Shown: piece after piece, positions 1-11,623 of the stretch | How positions within the stretch are numbered: the stretch's first letter is position 1 | How the letters are laid out: each line of letters starts with the position of its first letter | Assembly: GCA_033439685.1 (NCBI GenBank) | Contig: JAUEDM010000001.1 | Coordinates: forward strand, 1,922,001-1,986,000 | DNA from: Apodospora peruviana | Lineage: Eukaryota; Ascomycota; Sordariomycetes; Sordariales; Lasiosphaeriaceae | Direction: 5' to 3' | Length of the DNA stretch: 64,000 nt | Program-made: the position numbers and the translations under genes | The notes under the pieces: generated by a model | What the model saw: only the letters and a program-made list of their open reading frames with translations | Told to the model about the DNA's origin: nothing | The model's database searches: none

Positions 1-1476
1 CGCCGTCGGGCCGTTGCCGTCGCTGCCAACTGGTAACCGGAGATCAGAGAAAGTGCGCCTCTGTTCGGGGCCAAAGATATTAGCTACGTTTAAGGGCGCC
101 AGACCACTCGAGGCGTGGCCGCTCGAGCTGGCCGATACAGCAGATTGCATCCGTCTCGAATGTGACTCCGTCTCGAGAACATGTCGGATCACGTCATGAT
201 AGAAACCGGGGATTTCGTTCCAGTGGCCCGCGCGCGCAGCAGCGAGAAACCGCACCGGAAAGATATCGTCGGCTGTCAGCGAGCTCTGCGGCCCCGACAA
301 GCGCGCGATCTGGTCGGCGACATGCGGCAATTCCCCCGACTCGATCGCATTCTTGAGCCAGTTTTCAAACTCGGGGTCCAAGGGTGTGGAGAGGTCACCC
401 GACGCGTTGCGCAACGCGATTTGCTCACGCAGCTGCTCGTTCAGAGGCACGGCAACGCTCTCCAGCTCTTCGTCGCTTTCCTCGTCGGCAGCCATAGCCT
501 CAGCCATGATTACGCTTCGCTCTTCAGTTTCTTGCGATAGGGCCCGCTGAGCCCGAGCCGCCGGGCGATCCTCCGGCTCGATCCACTGCGCAAAATCGTC
601 GTCGGTGGTATCGCGGATCGTGATGCCCTGTTCGCGCTCAAAGCGCTCTTTGGCCCACTTTGTGCCTTCCCATTTCGTCAGGCTGGCGATTTCGGCGTTG
701 GTAAGATGTAGGTTGTCGAAGGCGCGAAAGAGGCGGCGGTGCCACTGCCATCGACTCAGGCGGATGCGGTGGATTGGACGGGTGTAGTCGAGACCGGGGT
801 ATTTCGCTTCTTGCGTATCGAGGTGTCCATAGAATGAGTGCACCTCTTGCCTGACCTCGAGGATGAGGTGCCTTTGCAGCAGGGCGTGGAAGCTCTGGGG
901 GTCAGATTGTCGGGGCTTGGGAAACATGTACTCGTAAACGAGCTGGTCGATGGGGCGGCCCTTCATTTTGACCAAGCACGAGGGCCAGTAACTTGTCAAA
1001 TAATCTGTGTCGTTTTCCGGTAGTTGGAGACTACTCAAGGCCAGGCGAGTAGCGTGAGCGATCGTTTTAACAACGGTTGGGACTTGATCAAAGGGCAATG
1101 GACGGCGGGCGAATGGTCCGGTTGGTGGCGTGCTCCGGCTTAACCTTAAACTAAGACGCGATGCGAGTAGCAGATCGCGATAGAGGTGGTCTTGGGTGAA
1201 TCGATCGTCGGCGTCGTCGGGATGTCGGCGCCGGAGTGAGCAGTCGCAGTCACGGTGCGGACGACGGGCAAGAAGGGGAAACAGAAGGGGCGGGAATCCG
1301 GGTGCGTGGCGTGAAGGAGCGAAGCCGGGCTTATGTATCCTGACCTTTGGGATGCAATCGTAACTGGCCTCGAAAATTGGCTTTGCTTGCCGACAGATGT
1401 TGTGGAGCAGCTTTCCAGCTGTGCGGTGAGAAAGCGGCGGTGGTGTTGTTTGGTCGTTCGTTTGGTTGTTTGGCAT
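1..1476 (-). CDS. Conserved ascomycete protein of unknown function, C-terminus cut by window edge
   Basis: The minus strand is open without interruption from an ATG at 1476-1474 to the window edge (492 codons), and the first upstream in-frame stop lies near 1568. I see a short N-terminal stretch with LLHNICRQAKPIFEASYDC, a loosely conserved Arg/Pro-rich part, then a dense block containing RLSRWQWHRRLFRAFDNL and TKWEGTKWAKERFEREQGI, followed by an acidic linker (AADEESDEELE) and a further helical segment. This block pattern resembles a conserved ascomycete protein that I recall only as hypothetical; I cannot name a domain or a reaction. No signal peptide or membrane helix is visible and no intron is needed. 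The stop codon lies outside the window. That it is coding is well supported by its length and composition; its function is unknown. Confidence 0.75.
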   Translation of the reverse strand, partial: MPNNQTNDQTTPPPLSHRTAGKLLHNICRQAKPIFEASYDCIPKVRIHKPGFAPSRHAPGFPPLLFPLLARRPHRDCDCSLRRRHPDDADDRFTQDHLYRDLLLASRLSLRLSRSTPPTGPFARRPLPFDQVPTVVKTIAHATRLALSSLQLPENDTDYLTSYWPSCLVKMKGRPIDQLVYEYMFPKPRQSDPQSFHALLQRHLILEVRQEVHSFYGHLDTQEAKYPGLDYTRPIHRIRLSRWQWHRRLFRAFDNLHLTNAEIASLTKWEGTKWAKERFEREQGITIRDTTDDDFAQWIEPEDRPAARAQRALSQETEERSVIMAEAMAADEESDEELESVAVPLNEQLREQIALRNASGDLSTPLDPEFENWLKNAIESGELPHVADQIARLSGPQSSLTADDIFPVRFLAAARAGHWNEIPGFYHDVIRHVLETESHSRRMQSAVSASSSGHASSGLAPLNVANIFGPEQRRTFSDLRLPVGSDGNGPTA

Positions 1477-3033
1477 GCGCAGGAAGGATGGACTGCGGAC
1501 TGGAAGAGGCCAAGAGGGCGCCAGAGATGCAGTGAGACCCGTAAGACCCGTGAGACCACCTGCCTCACATCACAAAGAGCACCACAAAGCGTTGGGTGCC
1601 AGGGTCCAGGCGTGCCGGGGTTCCAGGGTTCAGGGCGCAACAATGGATGCCATGCACTGAAGGAGGAGTGGAGATGGGAGAATGGGATAAAGGGCACAAA
1701 CAGTTCAAGGGTCTGGTCTACCGGTGCCGTACGGGGCCCGGGCTGGCCATATCCCCGTCTCCTACAGTCCACCATGGAAACTCCAGGCCCTGCATCACGA
1801 TCCGCATGGGAAATCGCTGCCCGATTGCGATTGACAGACCACTGCATCCCGGGCTCATGGCATTCCACAGATTGTTCTTGATGGACAAAGATAGGGCAAC
1901 TTAATGAGAAGCACCTTGCCGTGCCTGCAGGACCGCTGGATGCAGGTAGGCTGACACGAGTGGTAGCCGAGTGCCACGAGTGCCTGAATCGCATTCTCGG
2001 AACCCTTCTTGTGCCCTTGGAATGCTGGGCCAGCCCTCCATCCACGGAGAAAACCCCTTGCAAATTGCAACCGTGCAGTGGCAAGCACCACAACCGACGA
2101 ATCGATAGGCGACTGACCGCCGTCCGCATCTCCTGGCAACATCGCGACCGGCCTCCGCAGGTCTGGTCGACGTTGTCGTGGCTTCTTGGCCGGCCACGTC
2201 CGTCCGTTCCGTCGTGTTTGGAATTTTGGGTCTAGGGCCGACCAGCAATGAACGACAGAGTGGCTGCAATTATCCCATCGACGCATCCGACCTCGCTTCC
2301 CGTCGCTGACGACCACACAATCCAGGCCCGGTCCAACAAGATCTGGCACTATTCATCTCTCTCCATGCTACTCAACTGCGGTGCGGAGGTTCACAGATCC
2401 ATTGGGTACTCGCGACCTCGACCTGCATGCTGTCTTTACGCTCACCTTTTATCGCGCACAACCCTTCTCGTGACTGCCGAGAAATAGGATTCCTCAGTGC
2501 TCTCAGCTGCTGCGTAACACAGCTGAGGGATTGGGCTGTCCTCTGGCTGTCCTGATGTGGGGATAAGGATGGAGGATGGATATTGCATGGTGGTGTGGAC
2601 GGATCGGGATCAGCAGCCAATCCACCAGCGGCAGGCTGGACGACACCAACGACAGGCAAGCATCGAAAGCTTATTATCCCCTCCAGATCCCACTTTGCCC
2701 CCGCCCCGCATCTTCCTGACTTTTGGCATTTGCACTGGCCAGGACGACCCTGAATTGACTCGCACCAACGTTTGTCAGTCACTGTCAGTATTGTCGCGCA
2801 GAGCATTCTTGTTCGGGTCGTTTCACAGCAAGGGGCTCGCCACGTCCTTCACCGTCATGCATACCGACGATCCCCTCATCCAGTAGATGCCCAAGCCTGT
2901 GCGCTGCTGTGCCATGCCAATGAGACGCTTCCCGACTTGCGCCTCCGAAACCCAGCTCCTTGCCGCCATAGGTTGCCAGCTGACGGTGGAGGAGCTGGGC
3001 GGGCCCACCGTGCCGGGCGGCTTTTGCTTCTTC
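1477..3033. other. Intergenic, upstream of the first gene
   Basis: No convincing coding frame. It serves as the 5' flank of the minus-strand gene that starts at 1476. Near 1600-1640 there are imperfect short repeats of a ccagggt-type motif. Open frames of up to about 327 codons cross this stretch on the minus strand, but they have no family resemblance and a Cys/Trp/Arg-rich composition typical of chance frames. Confidence 0.5.
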
Positions 3034-3220
3034 TGCTCTGTGCTCTATGCTCTGTGCTCTGTGCTCTGTGCTCTGTGCTCTGTGCTCTGTGCTCTGTGCT
3101 CTGTGCTCTGTGCTCTGTGCTCTGTGCTCTGTGCTCTGTGCTCTGTGCTCTGTGCTCTGTGCTCTGTTCTGTGCTCTGTGCTCTGTGCTCTGTGCTCTGT
3201 GCTCTGTGCTCTGTGCTCTG
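3034..3220. repeat. TGCTCTG heptamer tandem repeat (about 27 units)
   Basis: A 187-bp block of the 7-bp unit TGCTCTG in direct tandem. The second unit region has one substitution (CTATGCT near 3047) and there is one shortened 5-bp unit (TTCTG near 3166). Because 7 is not a multiple of 3, all three frames stay open across it on both strands, which creates spurious Cys/Leu/Ser or Gln/His/Arg frames. It is a minisatellite in a spacer; no gene reads through it convincingly. Confidence 0.97.
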
Positions 3221-5173
3221 CCATGATCCAGCTGACGATTGCAGAGTGCTCCCTGTAACCGTACTCAAGGCCACGCCACGACCGGGCCGATAATATTGCT
3301 TTTGCGCATACCACCAACGGCTTACCGGGACTGCCAAGATCATGGAGATCATAGGAGGTTGGGAAACACAGCGTCGACTACTTCCGTATTATTCGCATCC
3401 TTTCTCTGCACCGGGTCCATCATTTGCATATCGCGACCGCTTCCCCAGCCTGGCGAGTACGGAGTACGGAACGCATGGCTGGTGGCTCAAGACCTCGTCC
3501 CAAACTCGCAATCTGCCATTTCCTCATCGTTCCCGGGCCCCGGTTGGTTCCTGTTTCTCTCCTCCTTCATTACACTCAGAATGCGCGGCCGGATTTATCG
3601 ACCGCCGTGGCGCATCCTTCTCTGTTAGTCAGCGATATTCTGCAGGTGCCCGGCATACTTCGCGGGACGACGACGACGGGGCCGATTAATCTGGTTAACG
3701 ATCCGAGAGACGGCGCGTACTCCTCTCCTGTCCAATCACCACGTCTCCACCCACGGCGTTGTTTTGGTCATTCGCCAGCCGCAGGTCTCGGCCACGGCGA
3801 CCGCCCACCAACGGCCGAATGGAGCACGGCGAATGAGAAGGAACCGTTCATGTTGCGGACTACCAGAGGTCCCCAAGCTTCCTGGCTCCGGTATGGAAGA
3901 TGATGGACGCAACAACCATTGGACAACATTCCATGCCGGAAGCTACAGTCCGGTCGAGGTTGTCGACATCGCCGTCTGCGCGTCATTGGCCGGAGGGACT
4001 TCTTCTTTCCCACATAAAGAGAGCGGACCTTCCCTCACACCTCAAGATAGCTCCGGCCGCTTGTGGTAGCCCTTCACCCCGCCTTTGACGGCCAGAAACG
4101 AGACCGGATCGGCTGGACTCTGGCACTTGGTCCAACACGTGTCACTCCGAACCCTGACATCAACAGCCGTAGTAGAAACCGCCCGGCAGGTCTCCTTCGT
4201 TGATTGAACTCTACGCCTCCCGCGCCGCGCCCGCCGGGATAAATCCTCTTAGGTTCTGATTCTCGTGATCTTTCTCACCATGGCCATCGGAATGTCGGCC
4301 ACACGCATGCAAGCAAGTGAGAGCCCGCCGGCCACGCCATCTGAAGCTCGCATATGCGTTCGTTCAGACAATGGGAGGGTCTTGAAATATGGCCGGCCTT
4401 CGACCATGCCCACGGCCGCGGAATGACGGATATTGCATGCCAAATCTGGCGACAGAACACGTCACATGCCGGTCCTGGCCTGGACTTTTCTGCTACTGTC
4501 AAACACATACACTAGGTAGGCCACGACGCCATTAACGGTTTGCCACTGCTGCTGCTGCTATTGCTGCTACTGCTGCTGAGGCGAAATGATCGTACTTAAC
4601 CCGTACATATAGTGCACAACCGCAGCAGCAGCAGCGCAAACTTGTCGGAGCAATTTTCTGGGCTGGTCCTGCGACGCAAAGTTGTTTGCGAAGTGGTCAC
4701 GGGACGATATCATGATTCCACCGCTTGCTTATGCTTCGTAGTACTTTGTGTGCTGTTGCGCACGACGTAAGATGAGGTAGGCAACTAGATTTTGCTCGTC
4801 CGTGTACAAGAGGGAGCCCGTCGGGCAAGCAAGCAAACTGAAAATCCTTATTGATCCTCCCAAGGGACACCGCATTATGCGGGAATGTCCGTACACACCT
4901 TACTATCCACGGTAAGCATTCCGTATTTACCAAGTGAGGTTCTGATGGTATGATCTCCAAGCATGGTTTGACTACAGCAAGTAAGGCGGGTTACAGTGGC
5001 TGTAGTATTCCGCTATTATCTCATTCGTATATCCCTTTCCCAGAGAGAACAAATTCAAAAACAAAACCTCAAACGACGCTTAACAAAATATTATAGCTAA
5101 GTCCTACGTACTTCTAAGAAGCCGTCAACCATCACCGCGTCATGGGAAAAACGAGCAGGCTGACCGCCATCCT
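3221..5173. other. Intergenic with short CTG/CAG clusters
   Basis: No supported gene. Two short trinucleotide clusters face each other: CTG/GCT units at about 4546-4578 and CAG units at about 4622-4637, so the stretch could fold into an imperfect hairpin. The rest is unremarkable spacer with several GGAGTACGG/TACGGAGTACGG-like short direct repeats near 3460. Confidence 0.5.
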
Positions 5174-6775
5174 TCACAATAATATCCTCTCTAATCGGCC
5201 GGTCCCAATCCATCTGATCGGAACCCCAACAAACTCCTCAATGAACTTCACATACGCCTGGGCCTCGGCAGGGAGTTCCTCAAAAGACTTCATGCTTCGT
5301 TGACATCTTCCACCCCGGAAGGACATGGTAGACAGGCTAAACACGAGCCAAGTGATGTGCACTTGGGAGAAATGCGTCCAGTGTCTCACTTGAGCCGGCG
5401 GTACGCTTGTAGGCCACAGCAACTGGGGTAGTCCCGTAATCGTCGAGAATATCAAGCTTGGTCAAGTTCAAGAGGTCATAGGGTTAACCCGCTGCGAGTA
5501 TTTGGCCGGTACTGTAATATGGTGTAAGTGGAAAAGCTCATCCCCATCATCAGGGTTAAAAAGTCCATTTACCAAGATCGAGCCAGCCACAACGGTGTGA
5601 ATCGCCAGTACTGTCATCAAATTCATGGCTGCGCTCACGGAACTGGTTGGCAAAAGTCACGTCGTCGAACTCTGTGGGGACGGCCCGGCCCCGACGCGGG
5701 TGGTGTAGGCCTTTAAGACCTCGATCACGTCGTCAATCTTGCGGCGGTTGATGTTCATTCCTGCCATCACGCCGCCAAATGTCGTAGTGCTGGATGAGAC
5801 GGAAGGGTATGCGCCATAGACTGTTGTAATTTTTTCCCTTAGTTCTCATTCGAGTCGCTGCAGTGAACTAGTTAGTCATGCTGCGGTACCGAGATCCAGC
5901 ATAGCGGACCGAGCACCCTCGATCACGATCTTCTTGTTATTGTTCTGTGCCTCGTCGAGGTACTCGACGTCGTCGATGCAGAACGGCTGCAGTTTCTCAC
6001 GTAGATCATTGTATGCAGCTCTTGTGAGCAAACGGACCCGGGTAGTACATCGACCATCGATCATTTGGACTCAAGGAGGGTAGAAGACAAACCTTGAGCT
6101 GGTCAATCTCCTCAACGACATCGTAATCAATATTGTTTACACCGTGGCTGTTCCTGTATTGCTGCGCTAGAGCGTTCATTTTCTGCTCAAGCAAACCGTC
6201 GTCGAAGAGGTCCGCAACGATGAGGTTGGTCCGCTCCGACCTCGAGGTGAATACTGGGCCGAGTCCATGACGAGTTGTGCTGAGACCACCCTCACCTAGA
6301 CCAGCCTTGTAGGTTTCATCGACCACGGAGTGAAGGTCGAGGTGTAAGGCACAGCGCGTCGAAACCTTGAGTCTCTGGTCGAGATTCAAAAGGCTCTTTT
6401 CTCGGAGCACCTCCAGCTCGGAGAAGAAGGTAGGGACGTGAAGCACGACAGCAGGCCTGATCAAACTTTGACGGATGGATTGAGTAGCCCCGAGGGGAGC
6501 ATACGGCTTCGGCAACAATGTGAATATATGTGGCATGGTTGATTCAGCTGGGAGGTACGAACAAGTCATAAAAGACTCCATCAACAACAGCAGCTAGGGT
6601 TTACGGGAGTGTTAGAGTCAACCCTGAAGGTAACAATACACACCTCGGGCCAATGTCTTACTGTGGGCGCAATTTCTTCCTCCTGTGGCGCGAGTATAGA
6701 TGTCGGCCTCAGAGCCGAGAATGTCGCAAAGTTTACCTTTTGGATCGCGGTCAACCTCAAAGATGCGAAAAGGAG
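5174..6775 (-). pseudogene. Adenylosuccinate synthase (ADE12-type) pseudogene
   Basis: Minus-strand remnants follow the order of adenylosuccinate synthase (IMP + Asp + GTP to adenylosuccinate, purine synthesis). The N-terminal P-loop region reads DRDPKGKLCDILGSEAD then a GGRNCAH block. A clean intron (donor GTAAGA, acceptor CCCTAG, about 6595-6668) joins it to AVVDGVFYD. The middle contains FFSELEVLREKSLL and LDLHSVVDETYKAGLGEG. The C-terminal part has LTKLDILDDYGTTPVAVAYK and ELPAEAQAYVKFIEEFVGVP, then WIGTG, ending at 5174. Family blocks sit in different frames with several stops, for example after FVPPS, in the TSLNLTKLD area and after the HHLARV block, plus frameshifts near 5300 and 5460. 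The canonical GDEGKGK loop is degraded to RDPKGK. Retention of the intron argues for a DNA-level copy rather than a retrocopy. The limits are approximate. Confidence 0.85.
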
Positions 6776-8397
6776 ATCAGATTGGTCCACCAACCTTTAC
6801 CCTCACTAAGAAGAGCGTCTAATCAGCACACGGCATGGGCAACGAGATATAGTCAGGCACCTCCTCGCCTCACTAAACTCCCAGCACAATAGTGGTCATG
6901 GTGATTCGGACGGCTGCCTCCTTGGGAGATGGGAGTTGGTATGAAATCTGCCAGACCACGCTGGTTGCTCTGGTCAGTCGATTATAGAGAAAGAAAAGAA
7001 TAATCAGGAAGAAAGAACCCTCAGTTCTCTGACGAGATTGGTGGCCCTTTTTATATGCGAGCGCGGGATGACATCTGACGGTTTAGGCATCCTCGAGGTC
7101 AATATAGGTATTCATCATTATAGAACCAACTCCGTAAGGTAGGACTTGAGGTTTTGGGTATATAACTTGCCCGAACGACCTTCTACCTTCGGTTCTTCCA
7201 TTCTCTCAACTTATCTGGTCAGCCAGTTGGTGTTTTTCTTTCTGTTGTTCGATTGTGAATAAATGTGTACGTATTTCTCTTGGTGTAAGTGGAAGTATTC
7301 CGTCCTCGGTTCGCTTAACTGGATCGGGAAGACCCGCTGTTAGTGAACCTTGCAAATTCCCAAAATTTAGTATGCGGAAAGGGCTCCCTCAGCGACTACT
7401 CTTAACAGCACAGCACTCCAATGGCATAGAAGCACATTTTCCTCCCGAGATTGACAAGCAAGGCAACTGAACTTCCGAAATCTCCGTAGATCCCAAGTGA
7501 GTTCGAACCCCAAAGCCACCCAAACTGGTAGAGCTCCGAGATCGCTATTGAGATTTTGAGGAGGTCAGCCCGCGCTTGCGCACAGTACACAGCCTGTGAC
7601 TGACGATTCTGCCTGGACTTGTGTCCGGGATGCACGTGTCAAATGCTCAGGCGTCCGACGGCAAGACTCAAAAGGTCTCAAACAGTCACCCAATTCCAAT
7701 CACCCACTCACCAGCCATCTACCGCTCCGCATCGTCGGATGGGGGAGCCGTGTTGGGTTTATTGTGCGGCGCTGCTCGCAGCTAAGTGACAGGCAAACGC
7801 CCCTTTTCGGTGACTGGTCAGATCATTCGAATTAACGCTGGTGAGTACGGAATATTGTGTGCCTTGCCTTGGCCCTCCCCAGATGTGCAGTCCAGTGAGG
7901 AGCCGCTGCCGCAAAGTGTAGGACCTTTCACAAAACTGCCAAATGTTGAAGATAGCTCAGTTATAATTATTCTGTAACAGCTCCATGGCAGCCTAGATGC
8001 GTCTACCTAGGAAGCAACCGGTGCGGAGTCTCGCTTATTATTAAGGACTGACTTATTTATCACATATATCTCTCACTTCCAGTTCCTGTTTATTCTGTGT
8101 CACGTCACGACCGTAGGGCTTAGAGTAGCTCAGCAGTTTGCTGGTGCTGGTGCTGGTGCTACTGCCCCCCAGCCGCTCCCGCTGCCTGGTGCAGTTGCTA
8201 TCGCTATTGCCCAACCACGGAACGAACTCAGACAACTTGCAGCAGATCGTGCTCGCCAGTCGGACTTGCCTTGTCGTCACCACCATTACCACCCCGCATC
8301 TGCATCTGCATCTGCATCCAAAACCGCGATCGCGACTACTTCGACACGCGCGCAAGACTCCTCGAGTGGGCATGAGAGCGCCAGCCCCGAACAAACC
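6776..8397. other. Intergenic, including 5' region of the DUF7514 gene
   Basis: No supported gene. The stretch before 8398 is the probable leader of the DUF7514 gene and holds short CTGGTG and GCATCT direct repeats (about 8138-8160 and 8298-8317). A GTTCGAACCC motif near 7500 resembles a tRNA B box but no tRNA fold forms. Confidence 0.5.
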
Positions 8398-10719
8398 ATG
8401 GTTGTTCAAGCAGCAGCCGCGACCGCGACCGATGACAAGGATGCCAAGGACACGCCCGATGCGAAAGCCTTCTACGGCTACCTGTTCGACGACCATAAGC
8501 CGATCCCACAGCCGACCTCGGTGCTCGATGCTCTCTTGAGAGCCGTCGCTTTACACATTGTGCGCATTGCCCATATCCGGACGGACGAGCATGGGGGATG
8601 CGCCTTGCGTCGCATTATTGTCGCAACAACAAGGCTGACCAAATCGTGGCAGATAAACGAAATAGGCGACAAGAAGGTCAAGTTTTTGACGCCGGCAAAG
8701 CTGGCCACTTTCTACAAGACAGCCGGACATGATTTTGACAGTAAGTCAAACTTACAGAGACACAGTTAGTCATGGTCTAATAAACAACTCTGCCCAGGTC
8801 TCTTCGTCGAGATGCCGCCCCAGTCGATATCATATATCTACCAGGTCCAAGGCTGCCAACATTATTGCCTACCTGGCGAAGACGACTATGCTGCGCCTTT
8901 GATCCCAGCTCTGACGGAGAAGGGCTTCGCGCGGTGGCAAAGCATCCAAATTCTGCTCGAACCGCAACTCCACGTTCCCGTGCTTCAATACGCCGTCCGC
9001 AACTGGGCACTGAAACACCCCGAAAATGGAACGCCTTTCCCCGCCGACCTCCCCGCCTCTGCTCTCCCTACGGAAACGGATATGGAATGCGACAAGTGGC
9101 ATCAGGGCTGCGCAGTCAAGCTGCGCGAAGAAGCAACGCCGAGGGAGGAGCCCAGGGCCACCTTTCCTGACCGTAAAGTCCCTGCCTTCTCCCACGTCCG
9201 CGCACCGCCATCCCCACGCGACTACTTCAACAGCCGCCCAGCGAATGTTGCCTTTGTCCATATCCCGGACAAACGCGACAGGGACCACGACCACGAGAGA
9301 GACAGAGATAGCAGGGGCCGCTATGCGCGCCATCACGGTTCCTCTTCCGACGAACCTACGCACCGTCGCCGTAGTGCTTCCGATAACCCTTCTGCCTTCC
9401 GGGAAGTGCATACGATTCACGTTCCGCACGTCACCGCTGACCGGGGCCCGTCCGCTCGCCGGCACAGCCAACCTCGGGACCGCCATTACAGCACCAGCAG
9501 CTCGACCAGCACGATTGACGAGCACGAACCGGTTGATCCTCCCCCGAGGAGACGGACAGGTCCCCGCCATCCAGATGACCCACCTCCATCCTCGGTCCGT
9601 CGTACGTTCGGCTCCGAGAGTAGTGGGGCCCGGGTCGTCTCCGGCATGGTCCCACCCGCGCATATCCACTCGCACGGCCCCACCACACCACTCGTGGTGC
9701 CGGTAGGCACTCCGATCATCACCGCCGTCCACCCGGGAGACGATGCTTCGAAGAGGAAAAGTTTCCATGACATCAAAGATAAAATCACAAGCTTCTTCCC
9801 CGGAGGGCACACCGCGGCCAGCGAGCGACAACGGAGCGGCTCGCGGACCCCCAAGGACGACGGCAGACCGCTGCCACCGAGGGTGAGAGAGTATCCGGTC
9901 CCTGCCGGCCCCGGGGGTTCAAGACTGCACCGGGCATGGTCGGCCGAGGAGGAGACGGAAGACTCGGCCAGATCTGATCTGGATGCCGAGCACAGGAGGC
10001 GTCAGATGAGGAGAGACCGGGATCGAGAGCGGGATCGGGATCGGGATATCAGAAGACCGGAACGAGAGCGGGAGAGGTCGAAGGAAAAAGACCGGGAAAG
10101 ACGTCGGGAGCTGGCTGATCGAGATCGAGACCGGGATAGGGAGCGGGAGCGAGAGCGAAGGCATCTCGCAGCGGACCACGACCATCACAGTAGGGGAGAG
10201 AGGGATCACCACCGCGCTCCGAAAGGTCCTCCTCCTCTTGGTCGGCGCAGTAGAGAGCGCGATTATTCCGATGAAGAAGACGGCGACGACGATCTCTCCC
10301 CGCGCAGCAGCCGAGTACTCGGCGGTCGCGGGTCTGTTAGTAGTGCTGTTCCTCATCTCCACCACCATCCTAATGACCCCTACCTGGCGCATCCCGACCA
10401 CCATCGAAGGACCAGCAGTCATGCAGACATTGATCGGCGACGGCCGTCAGACTGGGATTCCTCGAGGGAGCGCGAGCGGGATAGGGAGAGGCCGATGGCG
10501 ACCCGCAGCACTGGTGGCGGTAGGTTGTTCAGGGAGATTGATCCGCCCAGCAGCGACCGGGACCGTGAGTGGTCCAGAGGGGACAGGGAGAGGAAGCCGA
10601 GAGATCGCGAGCAGCGGGAGAGGGTTAGCGGGGATCGCGATGAGAGGATGCCGAGCCCGGTTGTCACGGGCGTGTCGGGGAGGAAGTATCCTGATCCGCC
10701 GGTCGTGTTCGGGCGTTAG
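8398..10719 (+). CDS. DUF7514-domain protein with long RD/RE-rich mixed-charge tail
   Basis: Inferred exons are 8398-8559, 8653-8740 and 8798-10719, giving 723 residues. Residues about 24-200 match the fungal DUF7514 family: FYGYLFDDHKPIPQPTSVLD, LTPAKLATFYKTAGHDFD, then SLFVEMPPQSISYIYQVQGC and a GFARWQSIQILLEP block with LLEPQLHVPVLQYAV. The first intron is in frame and stop-free, and is proposed because its removal restores the family spacing (ALHI joined to INEIGDK) and it has a GCTGAC branch site and CAG end; its GTGCGC donor is weak. The second intron (GTAAGT..CCCAG) is clear. The C-terminal two thirds are low-complexity: Ser/Pro/His stretches, then runs of alternating Arg with Asp or Glu (about residues 400-480 and 600-700), as in nuclear-speckle or condensate proteins. 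Function unknown; nuclear location is an inference from composition. Confidence 0.85.
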
Positions 10720-11623
10720 TTGCCCCGATCCGCCAGTCTGGTTCTGGGATAATCCTTAGAGAAGGTGGAATGGGGTTTTGTGTGAATGAATGAATGATGA
10801 GTGAATGATCTATATATGGGGTTTTCACCACCGGCTTGGGATGGGGCACTTTAATGATGATGAAAGATGGATGAATATGTTCTTTTTGGCGAATTTGCTT
10901 GTTTTTGGTTTGAAGTAGTTGGTTTTTGTAGGCAAGCTTTTAGGATATTTTCTCTGCTCGTTATATTGATGATGTACTATAACTATTTCTGCAATCATCC
11001 TCAACAAATAATTAACCGCCTTCTCTCTACTTTATTATCCCCATTGAATCTCGATCGGTGCCGAATGATTTATCCAATATGAAATACATATGGAAATATG
11101 TACGCAGGTAACATGAAGAGAGAGAGAGTGTGTGAGAGCAGGACCGGAATCTCTAGAGACTTATACCTTCCGCACATAAGAAGAATAAAGAGCCCGGGGA
11201 TAATATTAACCAACCTTGCAACTACGATAACTGATACAAGTGGTCGGTCGGTCGGTTTGCCTGCCTGGCGGTGAGATGAAGTGAGCAAGCAACAGCGGAC
11301 CGAAGCTAGATGACAAACACGTAGACAAACCCAAAGTACCTAAGGTAGGTACATTTTGCCAGGTTTACTTCAGTCTGATATCACTTCATGAACTATTTTG
11401 TGCAGAAAGTGGAACGAAACGGTGCGATACCCCGTCATATAGGTACTTTTCTATCTAAAGCCCAGATGACCAACGATCATACATGGCATATGTCAACATC
11501 CGCAGTGTAATACAAGAAGGAACGATATACGGACATAGGTGCCCACGGACATCTAACTTAGATAGTCTGTATCTCCCGTCAACCAGACTCATCCAAACCA
11601 TCTGCCAACCCCTTCCTTCTATT
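10720..11623. other. Convergent spacer between DUF7514 and GNAT genes
   Basis: Shared 3' flank. It contains a short GA tract (about 11119-11128), GGTC repeats (11240-11256) and an imperfect palindrome around ACCTAAGGTAGGTAC at 11338-11352. No gene seen. Confidence 0.5.

Noticed and set aside
1146..2129. 327-codon minus-strand frame
   Set aside because: It overlaps the better-supported edge gene in another frame and has Cys/Trp/Pro-rich, family-less composition.
3034..3220. CRISPR array
   Set aside because: Contiguous 7-bp units without spacers in a eukaryotic genome.
2772..3352. Cys/Leu/Ser and Glu/His/Arg repeat proteins over the heptamer array
   Set aside because: Open in every frame only because the unit length is 7 bp; no flanking domain.
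7480..7565. tRNA gene (GTTCGAACCC resembling a B box)
   Set aside because: No cloverleaf forms on either strand; arms and A-box spacing do not fit.
8560..8652. Treating the DUF7514 first exon as uninterrupted
   Set aside because: The segment is in frame and stop-free, but it breaks the family spacing and has branch and acceptor signals. The intron is preferred but not certain.
8869..9831. 320-codon minus-strand frame opposite the DUF7514 gene
   Set aside because: It is the antisense shadow of a GC-rich exon with a clear family match on the plus strand; no domain and no splice logic.
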